Source: Streptomyces griseofuscus (GTDB lineage: Bacteria > Actinomycetota > Actinomycetes > Streptomycetales > Streptomycetaceae). Taken from it: 64,000 nt of DNA. The translations under genes were made by a program, and so were the position numbers. The notes below the pieces were generated by a model that was not told where the DNA came from, did not search any database, and saw only the letters and a list, made by a program, of their open reading frames with translations. Every line of letters begins with the position of its first letter. Within the stretch, counting starts at the first letter, position 1. The stretch spans positions 6,661,501-6,725,500 of the forward strand of contig NZ_CP051006.1 of NCBI RefSeq assembly GCF_014673495.1. The letters run 5' to 3'. Below, piece by piece: positions 51,289 to 59,816 of the stretch.

Positions 51289-52308
51289 GTGGCAGGCAAA
51301 CCGGCCAGGGCCGTCAACGCCATCGACCAGACCCGGCGGATGCTCTCCCTGGTGACGTATCTGCGGGAGCGGCCCGGCGCACGGATCGCGGATGTGGCCC
51401 GCGCCTTCGGCATCACCGAGGACGAGCTGGTCGCCGATCTCGATCTGCTGCCGATGTGCGGGACCAGTTTCCGCGGCGGCGATCTGCTGGACATCGACAC
51501 CGACGGCGAGCGCATCTGGTGGCACAACCCGGCGGCGCTCGGTGAGGAGGCCGCGGAGCCGCTGCGGCTGGCCGCCGACGAGGCGACCGCGCTGCTGGTG
51601 GCCGCCCGCGCCGTCGCCACCCTGCCGGGGCTGCGCGAGGGCGACCGGCAGGCGCTGCTGCGGGCCACCGCCAAGGTGGAGACCGCGGCCGGCGAGGCAG
51701 CGGGCGCCAGTTCCCGGCTGTCGGTGACCTTCGAATCGGAGGGCGGTGTCTTCGCGGACGTGGACCGCGCCATCTCCGAGCGCCGCCGGCTGTGGATCCG
51801 CTACTACTCCCCGGCCCGCGACGAGGTCACCGAGCGGGAGATCGACCCGATCCGCCTGGTCAGTGTCGGTCACACCTATGTCGAGGCGTGGTGTCGCCGC
51901 TCCGAGGCCCGGCGCACCTTCCGGCTCGACCGGGTCGCCGAGATCCGCATCCTGGACGAGCCGTCCGCGCCGCCCGAGGTGGAGCTGCGCGATCTGTCCG
52001 AGGCGCTGGTCCAGCCGGCCGCGGAGGACCCCGAGGTGGTCGTCGAGGTCGGGCCCGGTGGCCGCTGGGTCGCCGAGTACTACCCCCACGACAGTGCCGA
52101 GGAGCTCTCCGACGGAGGGCTGCGCATCACCCTGCGCACCCCCGAGCCGGCCTCCCTGCGCCGCCTGGCGCTGCGCCTGGGCCGCGACGGCCGGATCGTC
52201 TCCCCGCCCGAGCTGGCCGACAGCGCCCGTCGCGCGGCCGCCGAGGCGCTGGCGGCGTACGACGTCCCGCACGGACCGGCGCCGGAAGCCGCCGGGGCGC
52301 GCGGGTGA
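51289..52308 (+). CDS. pafC: WYL-domain transcriptional activator PafC
   Basis: A 339-residue partner of PafB with the same architecture: an N-terminal HTH (MLSLVTYLRERPGARIADVARAFGITEDELVADL), a WYL core (RLWIRYYSPARDEVTEREIDPIRLV, HTYVEAWCRRSEARRTFRLDRVAEI) and a WCX domain. GTG start at 51289, 14 nt after pafB, with GGGGAGCAGG upstream, so they are co-transcribed. Three promoters matching the PafBC recognition pattern lie in this window, upstream of RecD2-like, RecB-like and HelY-like genes. Confidence 0.93.
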   Translation: MAGKPARAVNAIDQTRRMLSLVTYLRERPGARIADVARAFGITEDELVADLDLLPMCGTSFRGGDLLDIDTDGERIWWHNPAALGEEAAEPLRLAADEATALLVAARAVATLPGLREGDRQALLRATAKVETAAGEAAGASSRLSVTFESEGGVFADVDRAISERRRLWIRYYSPARDEVTEREIDPIRLVSVGHTYVEAWCRRSEARRTFRLDRVAEIRILDEPSAPPEVELRDLSEALVQPAAEDPEVVVEVGPGGRWVAEYYPHDSAEELSDGGLRITLRTPEPASLRRLALRLGRDGRIVSPPELADSARRAAAEALAAYDVPHGPAPEAAGARG

Positions 52309-52432
52309 GCCGCCGGGCGGCGGGTCCCGCCCGCTCTTTAGGGCGTGCCCGCCGTGCGCGTCCGGGGCGTCCGGCAGGCGGGCGAGTGGCGGTTCGGCCG
52401 GTGGTCCGGCCGGTGGAAGAGGAGTGACGGCT

Positions 52433-52735
52433 GTGAACGAGTCCGCGGTGTCCGAGGTGTCCGAGGCGAGCGGGATGACGGTGGCGACCGCGTTCGCGGA
52501 GATGCGGGGCGTGGCCCCCGTGGTGTTCAGGGCCGGCTGCCCGGACTGCCGGGGCCGCTTCGAGCTGTCCGCGAGCGAGCTGCGCCTGGCCATCGGCGCC
52601 AGCGACCGGACCACGTTCTACTCCTTCACCTGCCCCGACTGCGGTGCCGCGGTCCGTAAGCCGGCCGGGGAGCGCATCGTGGAACTGCTCACGGACGGCG
52701 GGGTGCGGACCCTGCGGCTCCATTCGGCGGTGTAG
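52433..52735 (+). CDS. Small zinc-ribbon protein downstream of pafC
   Basis: A 100-residue protein with two CPDC knuckles, AGCPDCRGRF (about residue 36) and FTCPDCGAAV (about 67), spaced 30 residues apart to make one zinc ribbon. The region between (SASELRLAIGASDRTTFYSF) and the end (RIVELLTDGGVRTLRLH) form short strands. No enzymatic motif is present. The GTG at 52433 has AGAGGAG at 52418-52424, 8 nt upstream. It follows pafC by 124 nt on the same strand and could be part of a longer transcript; it may bind nucleic acid or a protein partner. Confidence 0.7.
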   Translation: MNESAVSEVSEASGMTVATAFAEMRGVAPVVFRAGCPDCRGRFELSASELRLAIGASDRTTFYSFTCPDCGAAVRKPAGERIVELLTDGGVRTLRLHSAV

Positions 52736-52798
52736 CAGGCCGCCGCCCCGGTGCGGCCGGGTGCGGGGCGGGCCGCCGGACGGTCTAGGCTCGGCGTC

Positions 52799-52993
52799 AT
52801 GTTCTGGCCGATGTTCGCGGTAGCCATGGGGTTCCTGGGCCTCGCCGTCCTGGGAGTCCTCGCCGTCCGGGTGTTCGTGGAGGCGCGGCGCCTCGGGCGA
52901 CAGGTCGCGGACTCCGCGCAGCGCATCAACCGGGCGGCCGAGGACCTGGAACGGTCGGCGGTGAGCGCGGTTCAGGCGGTGGACGCCCTGTGA
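52799..52993 (+). CDS. Small single-pass membrane protein
   Basis: A 64-residue protein with one N-terminal membrane helix (MFAVAMGFLGLAVLGVLAV, residues 5-23) and an amphipathic, coiled-coil-like C-terminal helix (RRLGRQVADSAQRINRAAEDL). The topology resembles DUF948-type proteins. The ATG at 52799 lies 7 nt after TAGGCT (52786-52791) without a ribosome site, indicating a leaderless message. It sits immediately upstream of the tatA region, but no Tat function can be assigned. Confidence 0.65.
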   Translation: MFWPMFAVAMGFLGLAVLGVLAVRVFVEARRLGRQVADSAQRINRAAEDLERSAVSAVQAVDAL

Positions 52994-53116
52994 TGTCGTC
53001 TTGTGATGCGCTTTGGGTCACTTCGCCCTGTCACCCTGCCGCTCCGGCCAGGTACGCTGCTGGTCGCGGCCCGGAGATCGAGGCGCGGTCCGCAGAGCTG
53101 GAGTACGCACGGGGTG

Positions 53117-53190
53117 TGTCCGACGTTCACCCCCGGGCGATACGATCGCTGCCGGCACGATGGTCGGACACCTGTCCGATCAGTCGGACA
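53117..53190. promoter_or_regulatory. Cluster of TGTCCGA/TCGGACA heptamers upstream of tatA
   Basis: The heptamer TGTCCGA or its complement occurs at 53117-53123 (direct), 53164-53170 (inverted), 53173-53179 (direct) and 53184-53190 (inverted). The middle pair forms a perfect TCGGACA-CC-TGTCCGA palindrome. It is 40-110 nt upstream of tatA and looks like an operator array. Confidence 0.5.
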
Positions 53191-53226
53191 AGCCGTCGCC
53201 CCGCCTCAGTGAGAAGGTGAAGACTT

Positions 53227-53514
53227 ATGTTCCGCAACGCACTTGAGCCGTGGCACCTGGTGCTTCTGGTGCTGGTCATCGTCCTCGTGTTCGGTTCCAA
53301 GAAGCTCCCGGACATGGCTCGTTCCCTCGGCAAGTCCGCTCGCATCCTGAAGAGCGAGGCCAAGGCGATGAAGGACGACGGCGGCAAGCAGAACGCCACC
53401 CCGGCCCAGTCCGCCGAGGAGCCGACTCCCGCGCAGCGCACGATCCAGGCCGCGCCCGGCGATGTGACCAGCTCCCGCCCGGTCAACGAGCCGACCGACT
53501 CCACCCAGCGCTGA
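53227..53514 (+). CDS. tatA: Sec-independent translocase subunit TatA
   Basis: A 95-residue protein with an N-terminal membrane helix (WHLVLLVLVIVLVFG, residues 9-23), the FGSKKLPDMARSLGK hinge and amphipathic helix, and a hydrophilic, Gln/Thr/Pro-rich tail. TatA oligomerises to form the passage for folded, twin-arginine proteins. The Phe-Gly before the hinge is conserved. The ATG at 53227 has GAGAAGGTGAAG at 53211-53222 upstream. tatC follows after 47 nt. Confidence 0.94.
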   Translation: MFRNALEPWHLVLLVLVIVLVFGSKKLPDMARSLGKSARILKSEAKAMKDDGGKQNATPAQSAEEPTPAQRTIQAAPGDVTSSRPVNEPTDSTQR

Positions 53515-53561
53515 CGCGAGGACCGGGGGTTCCGGTCCGCTGCACGAGATGAGGATGTGGG

Positions 53562-54503
53562 TTGCCCAAGTCCGCCCGCACGGAGAGGGACCCCGAGGGG
53601 CGCATGCCGCTCGGGGATCACTTGCGTGAGCTGCGCAATCGGCTCACCAAGGGTGTCCTGGCGATCGTCGTCGTCACGATCGTCTCCGCCTTCTTCTACA
53701 AGGACATCATCGACTTCATCACCGCGCCGCTGCTGCGTTCGGTGGGCTGCCACCAGTCCTTCGGTGAGCTGTCGAAGGCCAGCAAGGACACCCACTGCGC
53801 GCACATCACCATCGGTGACCTGCTGGGCCCGTTCACGCTGGCGCTGAAGGCGTCGCTGACCGCCGGTGTGGTGCTGGCCTCCCCGGTCTGGCTCTACCAG
53901 CTGTGGGCGTTCGTCGCGCCCGGTCTGCACCGCCACGAGAAGAAGTACGCGTACGCGTTCGTCGGCTTCGGCGTCCCGCTGTTCCTCAGCGGCGGCTTCC
54001 TCGCGTACCACGTGCTGCCCATCACGGCGAAGGTCATGATCGACCTCACCCCGTCCGGGGTGGAGAACCTGCTGTCGCTGGACAAGCTGCTCGACCTGGT
54101 CACGCGCATGGTGGTGGTCTTCGGTCTCGCCTTCGAGATGCCGCTGCTGCTGGTCATGCTCAACCTGACGGGCATCCTGTCCGGGAAGCGCATGCTCGGC
54201 TGGTGGCGTGCCATGGTCGTCGGTATCGCCGCCTTCGCGGCGGTGGCCACGCCCGGCGCGGACCCGATGTCGATGCTGGCGCTGGCGGCGCCGATCTGGG
54301 CGCTGTTCTTCATCGCGGTGGCCTTCTCCCTGATCAACGACCGGCGCCGGGCCCGCCGTGCGGACGACGGACTGTCGGACGACGAGGCCTCGGAGCTGGA
54401 CCTCACGCCCGAGGCGGTCGGCGAGGTGGAGTCCGTGAGCGCGAGCTCCGCCCCCGAGCTGCCGGGCAAGGACCACGTCAACGGCTACGACGATGTGACC
54501 TGA
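53562..54503 (+). CDS. tatC: Sec-independent translocase subunit TatC
   Basis: A 313-residue membrane protein with six predicted helices and the family signature MPLGDHLRELRNRLTKGVLA at the N-terminus, where the conserved Glu binds the twin-arginine signal; FVAPGLHRHEKKYAY follows helix 2. The cytoplasmic tail (about 265-313) is hydrophilic. The first periplasmic loop carries cysteines (VGCHQSF, THCAH). The start is TTG at 53562, with GAGG 7 nt upstream; no in-frame ATG or GTG precedes it. A 13-bp terminator follows, then the HelY promoter. Confidence 0.94.
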   Translation: MPKSARTERDPEGRMPLGDHLRELRNRLTKGVLAIVVVTIVSAFFYKDIIDFITAPLLRSVGCHQSFGELSKASKDTHCAHITIGDLLGPFTLALKASLTAGVVLASPVWLYQLWAFVAPGLHRHEKKYAYAFVGFGVPLFLSGGFLAYHVLPITAKVMIDLTPSGVENLLSLDKLLDLVTRMVVVFGLAFEMPLLLVMLNLTGILSGKRMLGWWRAMVVGIAAFAAVATPGADPMSMLALAAPIWALFFIAVAFSLINDRRRARRADDGLSDDEASELDLTPEAVGEVESVSASSAPELPGKDHVNGYDDVT

Positions 54504-54528
54504 CCCACAGAGCGGACGAGGCGTACCG

Positions 54529-54558
54529 CCCCCGGCCCGGGTTCTCCCGGGCCGGGGG
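54529..54558 (+). terminator. Terminator after tatC
   Basis: CCCCCGGCCCGGG (54529-54541) pairs perfectly with CCCGGGCCGGGGG (54546-54558) around TTCT, followed by CATTTCTCT. It separates tatAC from the helicase gene. Confidence 0.85.
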
Positions 54559-54600
54559 CATTTCTCTGCTCAGCGCACGTTCGGGATAATGATCGTCCTG

Positions 54601-54623
54601 TTGTCGGTGGGGCCCGGTACGCT
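54601..54623 (+). promoter_or_regulatory. RecA-NDp (PafBC-type) promoter of HelY-like helicase
   Basis: TTGTCGGTG (54601-54609), eight bases, TACGCT (54618-54623): a perfect match to TTGTCRGTG-N8-TAN3T. The start would lie near 54630, only a few nt before the ATG at 54634. Confidence 0.7.
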
Positions 54624-54633
54624 CGAAAGCACG

Positions 54634-57441
54634 ATGACAGAGGATCTCTCACCGGCCGAGCGGTACGCGGCGTCCCGCAAGAGGGCAGCCGAGCAGGCCA
54701 CCGCGCTCGCGTCCTTCCGCGAGATGTACGACTTCGGCCTCGACCCCTTCCAGATCGAGGCCTGCCAGGCACTCGAAGCCGGCAAGGGCGTGCTGGTCGC
54801 CGCCCCCACGGGCTCGGGCAAGACGATCGTGGGCGAGTTCGCCGTCCACCTCGCCCTGCTCCAGGGCAAGAAGTGCTTCTACACGACACCCATCAAGGCG
54901 CTGTCGAACCAGAAGTACGCCGACCTGTGCCGCCGCTACGGCGCGGACAAGGTCGGCCTGCTCACCGGCGACAACAGCGTGAACTCCGAGGCGCCGGTGG
55001 TCGTGATGACCACCGAGGTGCTCAGGAACATGCTGTATGCGGGCTCCCAGACCCTGCTGGGCCTCGGCCATGTGGTCATGGACGAGGTGCACTACCTCTC
55101 CGACCGCTTCCGCGGCGCCGTCTGGGAGGAGGTGATCATCCATCTGCCCGCCTCCGTGACCCTGGTCTCGCTGTCCGCGACCGTGTCGAACGCGGAGGAG
55201 TTCGGCGACTGGCTGGACACCGTCCGCGGTGACACCGAGGTGATCGTCTCCGAGCACCGGCCCGTGCCGCTGTTCCAGCATGTGCTGGCCGGGCGGCGGA
55301 TGTACGACCTGTTCGAGGAGGGCGAGGGCCACAAGAAGGCCGTCAATCCCGACCTGGCGCGCCTCGCGCGCATGGAGGCGGCCCGGCCGTCGTACCAGGA
55401 CCGCCGCCGGGGACGGTCGATGCGGGAGGCCGACCGGGAGCGGGAGCGCCGCCAGCGTTCGCGGGTGTGGACGCCGGGCCGGCCCGAGGTCATCGAGCGC
55501 CTGGACGCCGAGGGCCTGCTGCCGGCCATCACCTTCATCTTCAGCCGTGCCGGCTGCGAGGCCGCCGTACAGCAGTGCCTGTACGCGGGGCTCAGGCTGA
55601 ACGACGAGGAGGCGCGGGAGCAGGTCCGGGCCCTGGTCGAGGAGCGCACCGCCCATATCGTCCCCGAGGACCTGCATGTCCTCGGGTACTACGAGTGGCT
55701 GGAGGGCCTGGAGCGGGGCATCGCCGCCCACCACGCGGGCATGCTGCCGACCTTCAAGGAGGTCGTGGAGGAGCTGTTCGTGCGCGGCCTGGTCAAGGCC
55801 GTGTTCGCGACCGAGACCCTGGCGCTCGGCATCAACATGCCCGCCCGCTCCGTGGTGCTGGAGAAGCTCGTCAAGTGGAACGGCGAGCAGCACGCCGACA
55901 TCACGCCGGGCGAGTACACCCAGCTGACGGGCCGTGCGGGCCGGCGCGGCATCGATGTCGAGGGCCATGCGGTGGTGCTCTGGCAGCGCGCCATGAGCCC
56001 CGAGCACCTGGCCGGTCTCGCGGGCACGCGTACGTATCCGCTGCGCTCCAGCTTCCGGCCGTCGTACAACATGGCGGTCAATCTGGTCGAGCAGTTCGGG
56101 CGGCACCGTTCGCGCGAGCTCCTGGAGACGTCGTTCGCGCAGTTCCAGGCGGACCGCTCGGTGGTCGGGATCTCCCGGCAGGTGCAGCGCAATGAGGAGG
56201 GGCTGGCCGGTTACCAGGCCTCCATGACCTGTCACCTCGGCGACTTCGAGGAGTACGCGCGGCTGCGGCGCGAGCTGAAGGACCGGGAGACGGAGCTGGC
56301 CCGGCAGGGCGCCCATCAGCGGCGGGCCGAGGCGGCCACGGCGCTGGAGAGGCTCAAGCCGGGCGATGTCATCCATGTGCCCGCCGGCAAGTACGCGGGG
56401 CTCGCCCTGGTGCTGGACCCGGGTCTGCCGGCCGGCCGTTCGAACGGCCATCGCGGCTTCGACCACCAGGACGGCCCGCGCCCGCTGGTGCTGACGGCCG
56501 AGCGGCAGGTCAAGCGGCTGGCGTCGATGGACTTCCCGGTGCCGGTGGAGCCGCTGGACCGGATGCGGATCCCGAAGACGTTCAATGCGCGCTCTCCGCA
56601 GTCCCGCCGGGACCTGGCCTCCGCGCTGCGCTCCAAGGCCGGGCACATCCCGCCGGAGCGGGCCCGCAAGAAGCGCTCCCAGGCCGCCGACGACCGGGAG
56701 ATCGCCCGGCTGCGCACCGCCCTGCGCGCGCATCCCTGCCATGGGTGCGACGACCGTGAGGACCACGCCCGCTGGGCCGAGCGCTATCACCGGCTGCTGC
56801 GCGACACCTCGCAGCTGGAGCGCCGGATCGAGGGCCGTACGAACACCATCGCGCGGACCTTCGACCGGATCGTGGCCCTGCTGACCGAGCTGGACTATCT
56901 GCGGGGCAATGAGGTCACCGAGCACGGGCGGCGGCTCGCCCGGCTCTACGGCGAACTGGACCTGCTGGCCAGCGAATGCCTGCGCGAGGGCGTCTGGGAG
57001 GGCCTCGCGCCCGCCGAACTCGCCGCGTGCGTCTCGGCGTTGGTGTACGAGTCACGGCTCAGCGACGACGCCATGGCGCCCAAGGTGCCCTCCGGCAAGG
57101 CGAAGGCCGCGCTGGGGGAGATGGTGCGGATCTGGGGCCGGCTCGACGGTCTGGAGGAGGACTTCCGGATCAGCCAGACCGAGGGCGTGGGCCAGCGCGA
57201 GCCCGATCTCGGGTTCGCCTGGGCCGCCTATATGTGGGCGTCGGGCAAGGGCCTGGACGAGGTGCTGCGTGAGGCGGAGATGCCCGCGGGCGACTTCGTG
57301 CGCTGGTGCAAGCAGGTGATCGATGTGCTGGGGCAGATCTCCGCGGCGGCGCCCCGCGAGGGCTCGACCGTGGCCAAGGCCGCGCGCAAGGCCGTCGATC
57401 AGCTGCTGCGGGGCGTGGTGGCCTACTCGTCGGTGGGCTGA
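54634..57441 (+). CDS. helY: Ski2/Mtr4-type DExH helicase (HelY-like)
   Basis: A 935-residue superfamily 2 helicase. Motif I is LVAAPTGSGKTIVGEF (about residue 52), then TTPIKALSNQKY, motif II VVMDEVHYLSDRF, motif III VSLSATVSNAEEF, the RecA2 motifs AVFATETLALGINMP and QLTGRAGRRGID, and a C-terminal DSHCT-like domain (about 760-935). An Arg/Glu-rich insert lies at about 255-290. It unwinds RNA or DNA; adjacency to tatC is shared with mycobacterial helY. The ATG at 54634 has no Shine-Dalgarno and lies just after a perfect RecA-NDp promoter, so damage induction is predicted. Confidence 0.9.
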   Translation: MTEDLSPAERYAASRKRAAEQATALASFREMYDFGLDPFQIEACQALEAGKGVLVAAPTGSGKTIVGEFAVHLALLQGKKCFYTTPIKALSNQKYADLCRRYGADKVGLLTGDNSVNSEAPVVVMTTEVLRNMLYAGSQTLLGLGHVVMDEVHYLSDRFRGAVWEEVIIHLPASVTLVSLSATVSNAEEFGDWLDTVRGDTEVIVSEHRPVPLFQHVLAGRRMYDLFEEGEGHKKAVNPDLARLARMEAARPSYQDRRRGRSMREADRERERRQRSRVWTPGRPEVIERLDAEGLLPAITFIFSRAGCEAAVQQCLYAGLRLNDEEAREQVRALVEERTAHIVPEDLHVLGYYEWLEGLERGIAAHHAGMLPTFKEVVEELFVRGLVKAVFATETLALGINMPARSVVLEKLVKWNGEQHADITPGEYTQLTGRAGRRGIDVEGHAVVLWQRAMSPEHLAGLAGTRTYPLRSSFRPSYNMAVNLVEQFGRHRSRELLETSFAQFQADRSVVGISRQVQRNEEGLAGYQASMTCHLGDFEEYARLRRELKDRETELARQGAHQRRAEAATALERLKPGDVIHVPAGKYAGLALVLDPGLPAGRSNGHRGFDHQDGPRPLVLTAERQVKRLASMDFPVPVEPLDRMRIPKTFNARSPQSRRDLASALRSKAGHIPPERARKKRSQAADDREIARLRTALRAHPCHGCDDREDHARWAERYHRLLRDTSQLERRIEGRTNTIARTFDRIVALLTELDYLRGNEVTEHGRRLARLYGELDLLASECLREGVWEGLAPAELAACVSALVYESRLSDDAMAPKVPSGKAKAALGEMVRIWGRLDGLEEDFRISQTEGVGQREPDLGFAWAAYMWASGKGLDEVLREAEMPAGDFVRWCKQVIDVLGQISAAAPREGSTVAKAARKAVDQLLRGVVAYSSVG

Positions 57442-57458
57442 CCGGCATCTCGGCGACG

Positions 57459-57489
57459 ACCGGCTCATCCTTCGGGGTGAGCCGGTTTT
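57459..57489 (+). terminator. Terminator after HelY-like gene
   Basis: ACCGGCTCA (57459-57467) pairs with TGAGCCGGT (57478-57486), followed by TTT; a standard factor-independent terminator 17 nt after the stop. Confidence 0.82.
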
Positions 57490-57756
57490 CGTATGCCTGT
57501 ACGCCCTGACCGAACGTGTTCGAATGGAAGCTCAGCGTGCAAATGGGGCCGAGCGTACTCCTGGTGCCGAGGGGATTTCAGGCGGTCGCTGAATATGACA
57601 CGGCGATGATCCGGTCGGACTAAGCTCGCCCGCGGCGCACCAAGTTGAGGTAATTCGCGCGCCTGTTCCCAAACATGCCGAAGATCCGGTCTGTGCCATG
57701 AATCTTCCCCCCGAAAACTCTCCCGACACCCAGCCGATCCGTCCCAGAAGGCATCC
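57490..57756. other. Upstream region of the conservon, no gene seen
   Basis: This non-coding stretch of 267 bp follows the HelY terminator and contains a CGAAC-GT-GTTCG dyad at 57511-57522 and AT-richer sequence at 57590-57710. It probably holds the conservon promoter; no -35/-10 pair stands out. Confidence 0.4.
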
Positions 57757-59415
57757 ATGGTGAGTGTTCCGAAGCCGCCCGGTCGCCGGGAACGTCCCTA
57801 CGCCCGCGTCCTGTTGCCGCCCGCCATAGTGATGGCCGTGGCGAGCGCGGTCGCCGTCGCCCTGGTGCCGCAGTCGGCGCGGGTCGCCGTCGGCCTGTGC
57901 GGGGCCCTCGCCGTGCTGCTCGTCCTGGTCACCGGCGCCGAGGCCGCCCGGCGCGGCCGGCTGCTCCGCGAGGAGCAGGCCGCGCACGCCCGCGACACCG
58001 CCTGTCTGGAGGAGCGGCTCGCCGAGCACGAGGCGCTGATCCACCGCTTCACCAACGACATCCTGCCGTGGGGCTTCGCCCGGCTCTCGCGCGGCGAGAT
58101 GCTCCGCGACGTCCTCGCGAACGTCTATGACGCCGACCCCGACCTGCGTGTCCTGCCCGATGTCTACCGCGAGATGACCCGGGTCGCGCTGCGCGGCGCC
58201 GACCACGAGATCACCATGCGGATCGCCACCGAGCGCTCCTTCGTCAGCATCGCCCGCCGCGTCCAGGCCATCGTGCACCAACAGGCCGTGGAACTGCGGG
58301 AGATGGAGGAGGACCACGGCCGCAACCCCGAGGTCTTCGACGACCTGCTGCGGCTGGACCACGGCAGCTCGCTGATCGGCCGGCTCGCCGACACCATCGG
58401 CGTCCTCGGCGGCGGCCGCCCCGGCCGCCAGTGGCCCCTGCCGGTGTCCCTCTACAGCACCCTGCGCGGCGCCATGTCCCGGATCCTGGACTACCACCGC
58501 ATCCATCTGGCGTCGATCTGCAACATCAACATCAAGGGCACCGCGGTCGAGCCGGTCATCCACGCCGCGGCCGAACTCTTCGACAACGCCACCCGCTACT
58601 CGCCGCCCACCACCAAGGTGCATGTCACCGCCGTGGAGGTGCAGACGGGCATCGTCATCGAGATCGAGGACGCCGGGGTCAGCCTCAACGAGGAGTCCCG
58701 GATCCGCATCGAGAAGATGATCGAGGACGCCAAGAACGGCGACGACGCGCACAACCTCGGCGACAACCCGCGCCTCGGCCTCGCCGTCGTCGGACGGCTG
58801 TGCAAGCAGTTCGACATGGAGGTCTCGCTGCGCACCTCCGCGTACGGCGGGCTGCGCGCGATCCTCATCGTGCCGCGCGTGATGACCACCACCGAGCCCG
58901 GTGTCGGCGTCGCCCACGGCATCGGCGCGACCGGCATCCCGATGCCCGAACTCGGTGCCGTCGAGGGCCCCAGGCGCCGGCCCAAGAAGCGCCGCCCCAC
59001 CAGCCCGAAGATCCCCGCCGGGATCTCCATGGAGGACGACGTCCCCGAGGTCACCGAGTGGACGGCGGGCGGGCTGCCGCAGCGCCGCAGCCGGGTGAAG
59101 GTCCCGCTGAGCCAGCGCTGGGCCGAGGAGGCCGCCATCGAGCGGGCCGAACGCGAGGGCCGCCCCACCATCTGGTCCCAGACCCGTCAGGAACCCGAGC
59201 CCGAGCCGGAAGTGGACCCCGAGCGCCAGAAGCTCATCGAACGCCCGCCGGGCATGTGGATCGACGACTTCTTCGACGGACTGCGCAAGGGCATGCCCGA
59301 GGACGCCACCGCCCCCGAGCTGACCGACTTCACGCTCAACCCCACCAAGTACCTGCACCTGATCGATGACTCGGCCGCCCCCACCGAGGCCGACGACGAG
59401 GGGACCGTCCAGTGA
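57757..59415 (+). CDS. cvnA9: Conservon sensor-like protein CvnA9 (RarA)
   Basis: A 552-residue membrane protein resembling a histidine kinase. Two N-terminal helices (LLPPAIVMAVASAVAVALV and VAVGLCGALAVLLVLV) have almost no extracellular loop. A helical region follows, then a GHKL ATPase domain with N-box HAAAELFDNATRYSPP (about residue 270), EIEDAGVSL (G1) and NPRLGLAVVGRLCKQF (G2). No phospho-accepting His-box is evident. The basic, Pro-rich C-terminus is unique to conservon A proteins. In S. coelicolor CvnA9 forms a membrane complex with B, C and D that affects aerial growth. Its stop overlaps cvnB by 4 nt. Confidence 0.9.
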   Translation: MVSVPKPPGRRERPYARVLLPPAIVMAVASAVAVALVPQSARVAVGLCGALAVLLVLVTGAEAARRGRLLREEQAAHARDTACLEERLAEHEALIHRFTNDILPWGFARLSRGEMLRDVLANVYDADPDLRVLPDVYREMTRVALRGADHEITMRIATERSFVSIARRVQAIVHQQAVELREMEEDHGRNPEVFDDLLRLDHGSSLIGRLADTIGVLGGGRPGRQWPLPVSLYSTLRGAMSRILDYHRIHLASICNINIKGTAVEPVIHAAAELFDNATRYSPPTTKVHVTAVEVQTGIVIEIEDAGVSLNEESRIRIEKMIEDAKNGDDAHNLGDNPRLGLAVVGRLCKQFDMEVSLRTSAYGGLRAILIVPRVMTTTEPGVGVAHGIGATGIPMPELGAVEGPRRRPKKRRPTSPKIPAGISMEDDVPEVTEWTAGGLPQRRSRVKVPLSQRWAEEAAIERAEREGRPTIWSQTRQEPEPEPEVDPERQKLIERPPGMWIDDFFDGLRKGMPEDATAPELTDFTLNPTKYLHLIDDSAAPTEADDEGTVQ

Positions 59416-59816
59416 TCCAGCAGCGAGGCAACTTCGACTGGATGCTCAAGCAGCTCAACGACGGAGTGCCGGGCATCGAGATGATCGTGGTGCTCTCCTC
59501 CGACGGCCTGCGCATCGCCCGCTACGGCGGCGATCCCGACGCCGCCGACCGGGTGGCCGCCGCCTGCGCGGGCGTGCAGAGCCTGGCCGGCGCCATCATC
59601 CAGGAGATCCCCGGCGCCGGCGAGATGAAGGTCGTCGTCGTGGAGATCGAGGGCGGCTACTTCTATCTGATGAACGCGGGCGCCAACGCCTACCTCGCCG
59701 TGCTCGCCGACGTCACCTGTGAACCGGGCCGGATGAGCGGCATGATGCGCGACCTCGTCGTGCGGATCGGCGCCCACCTCACCAGTCCGCCCCGGCGGGA
59801 CGGGCAGACCGTATGA
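59412..59816 (+). CDS. cvnB9: Conservon roadblock/LC7 protein CvnB9 (RarB)
   Basis: A 134-residue protein of the roadblock/LC7 fold (FDWMLKQLNDGVPGIEMIVVLSSDGLRIA, EIPGAGEMKVVVVEIEGGYFYLMNAG), which regulates the GTPase of the set, much as MglB does MglA. GTG start at 59412, 4-nt overlap with cvnA; the stop overlaps cvnC by 4 nt, so all are translationally coupled. Confidence 0.93.
   Translation: MIQQRGNFDWMLKQLNDGVPGIEMIVVLSSDGLRIARYGGDPDAADRVAAACAGVQSLAGAIIQEIPGAGEMKVVVVEIEGGYFYLMNAGANAYLAVLADVTCEPGRMSGMMRDLVVRIGAHLTSPPRRDGQTV

Noticed and set aside
57511..57522. CGAAC-GT-GTTCG as a LexA (SOS) box before the conservon
   Set aside because: The Gram-positive SOS box has a 4-bp centre (CGAAC-N4-GTTCG); here it is 2 bp, so LexA binding is not expected.
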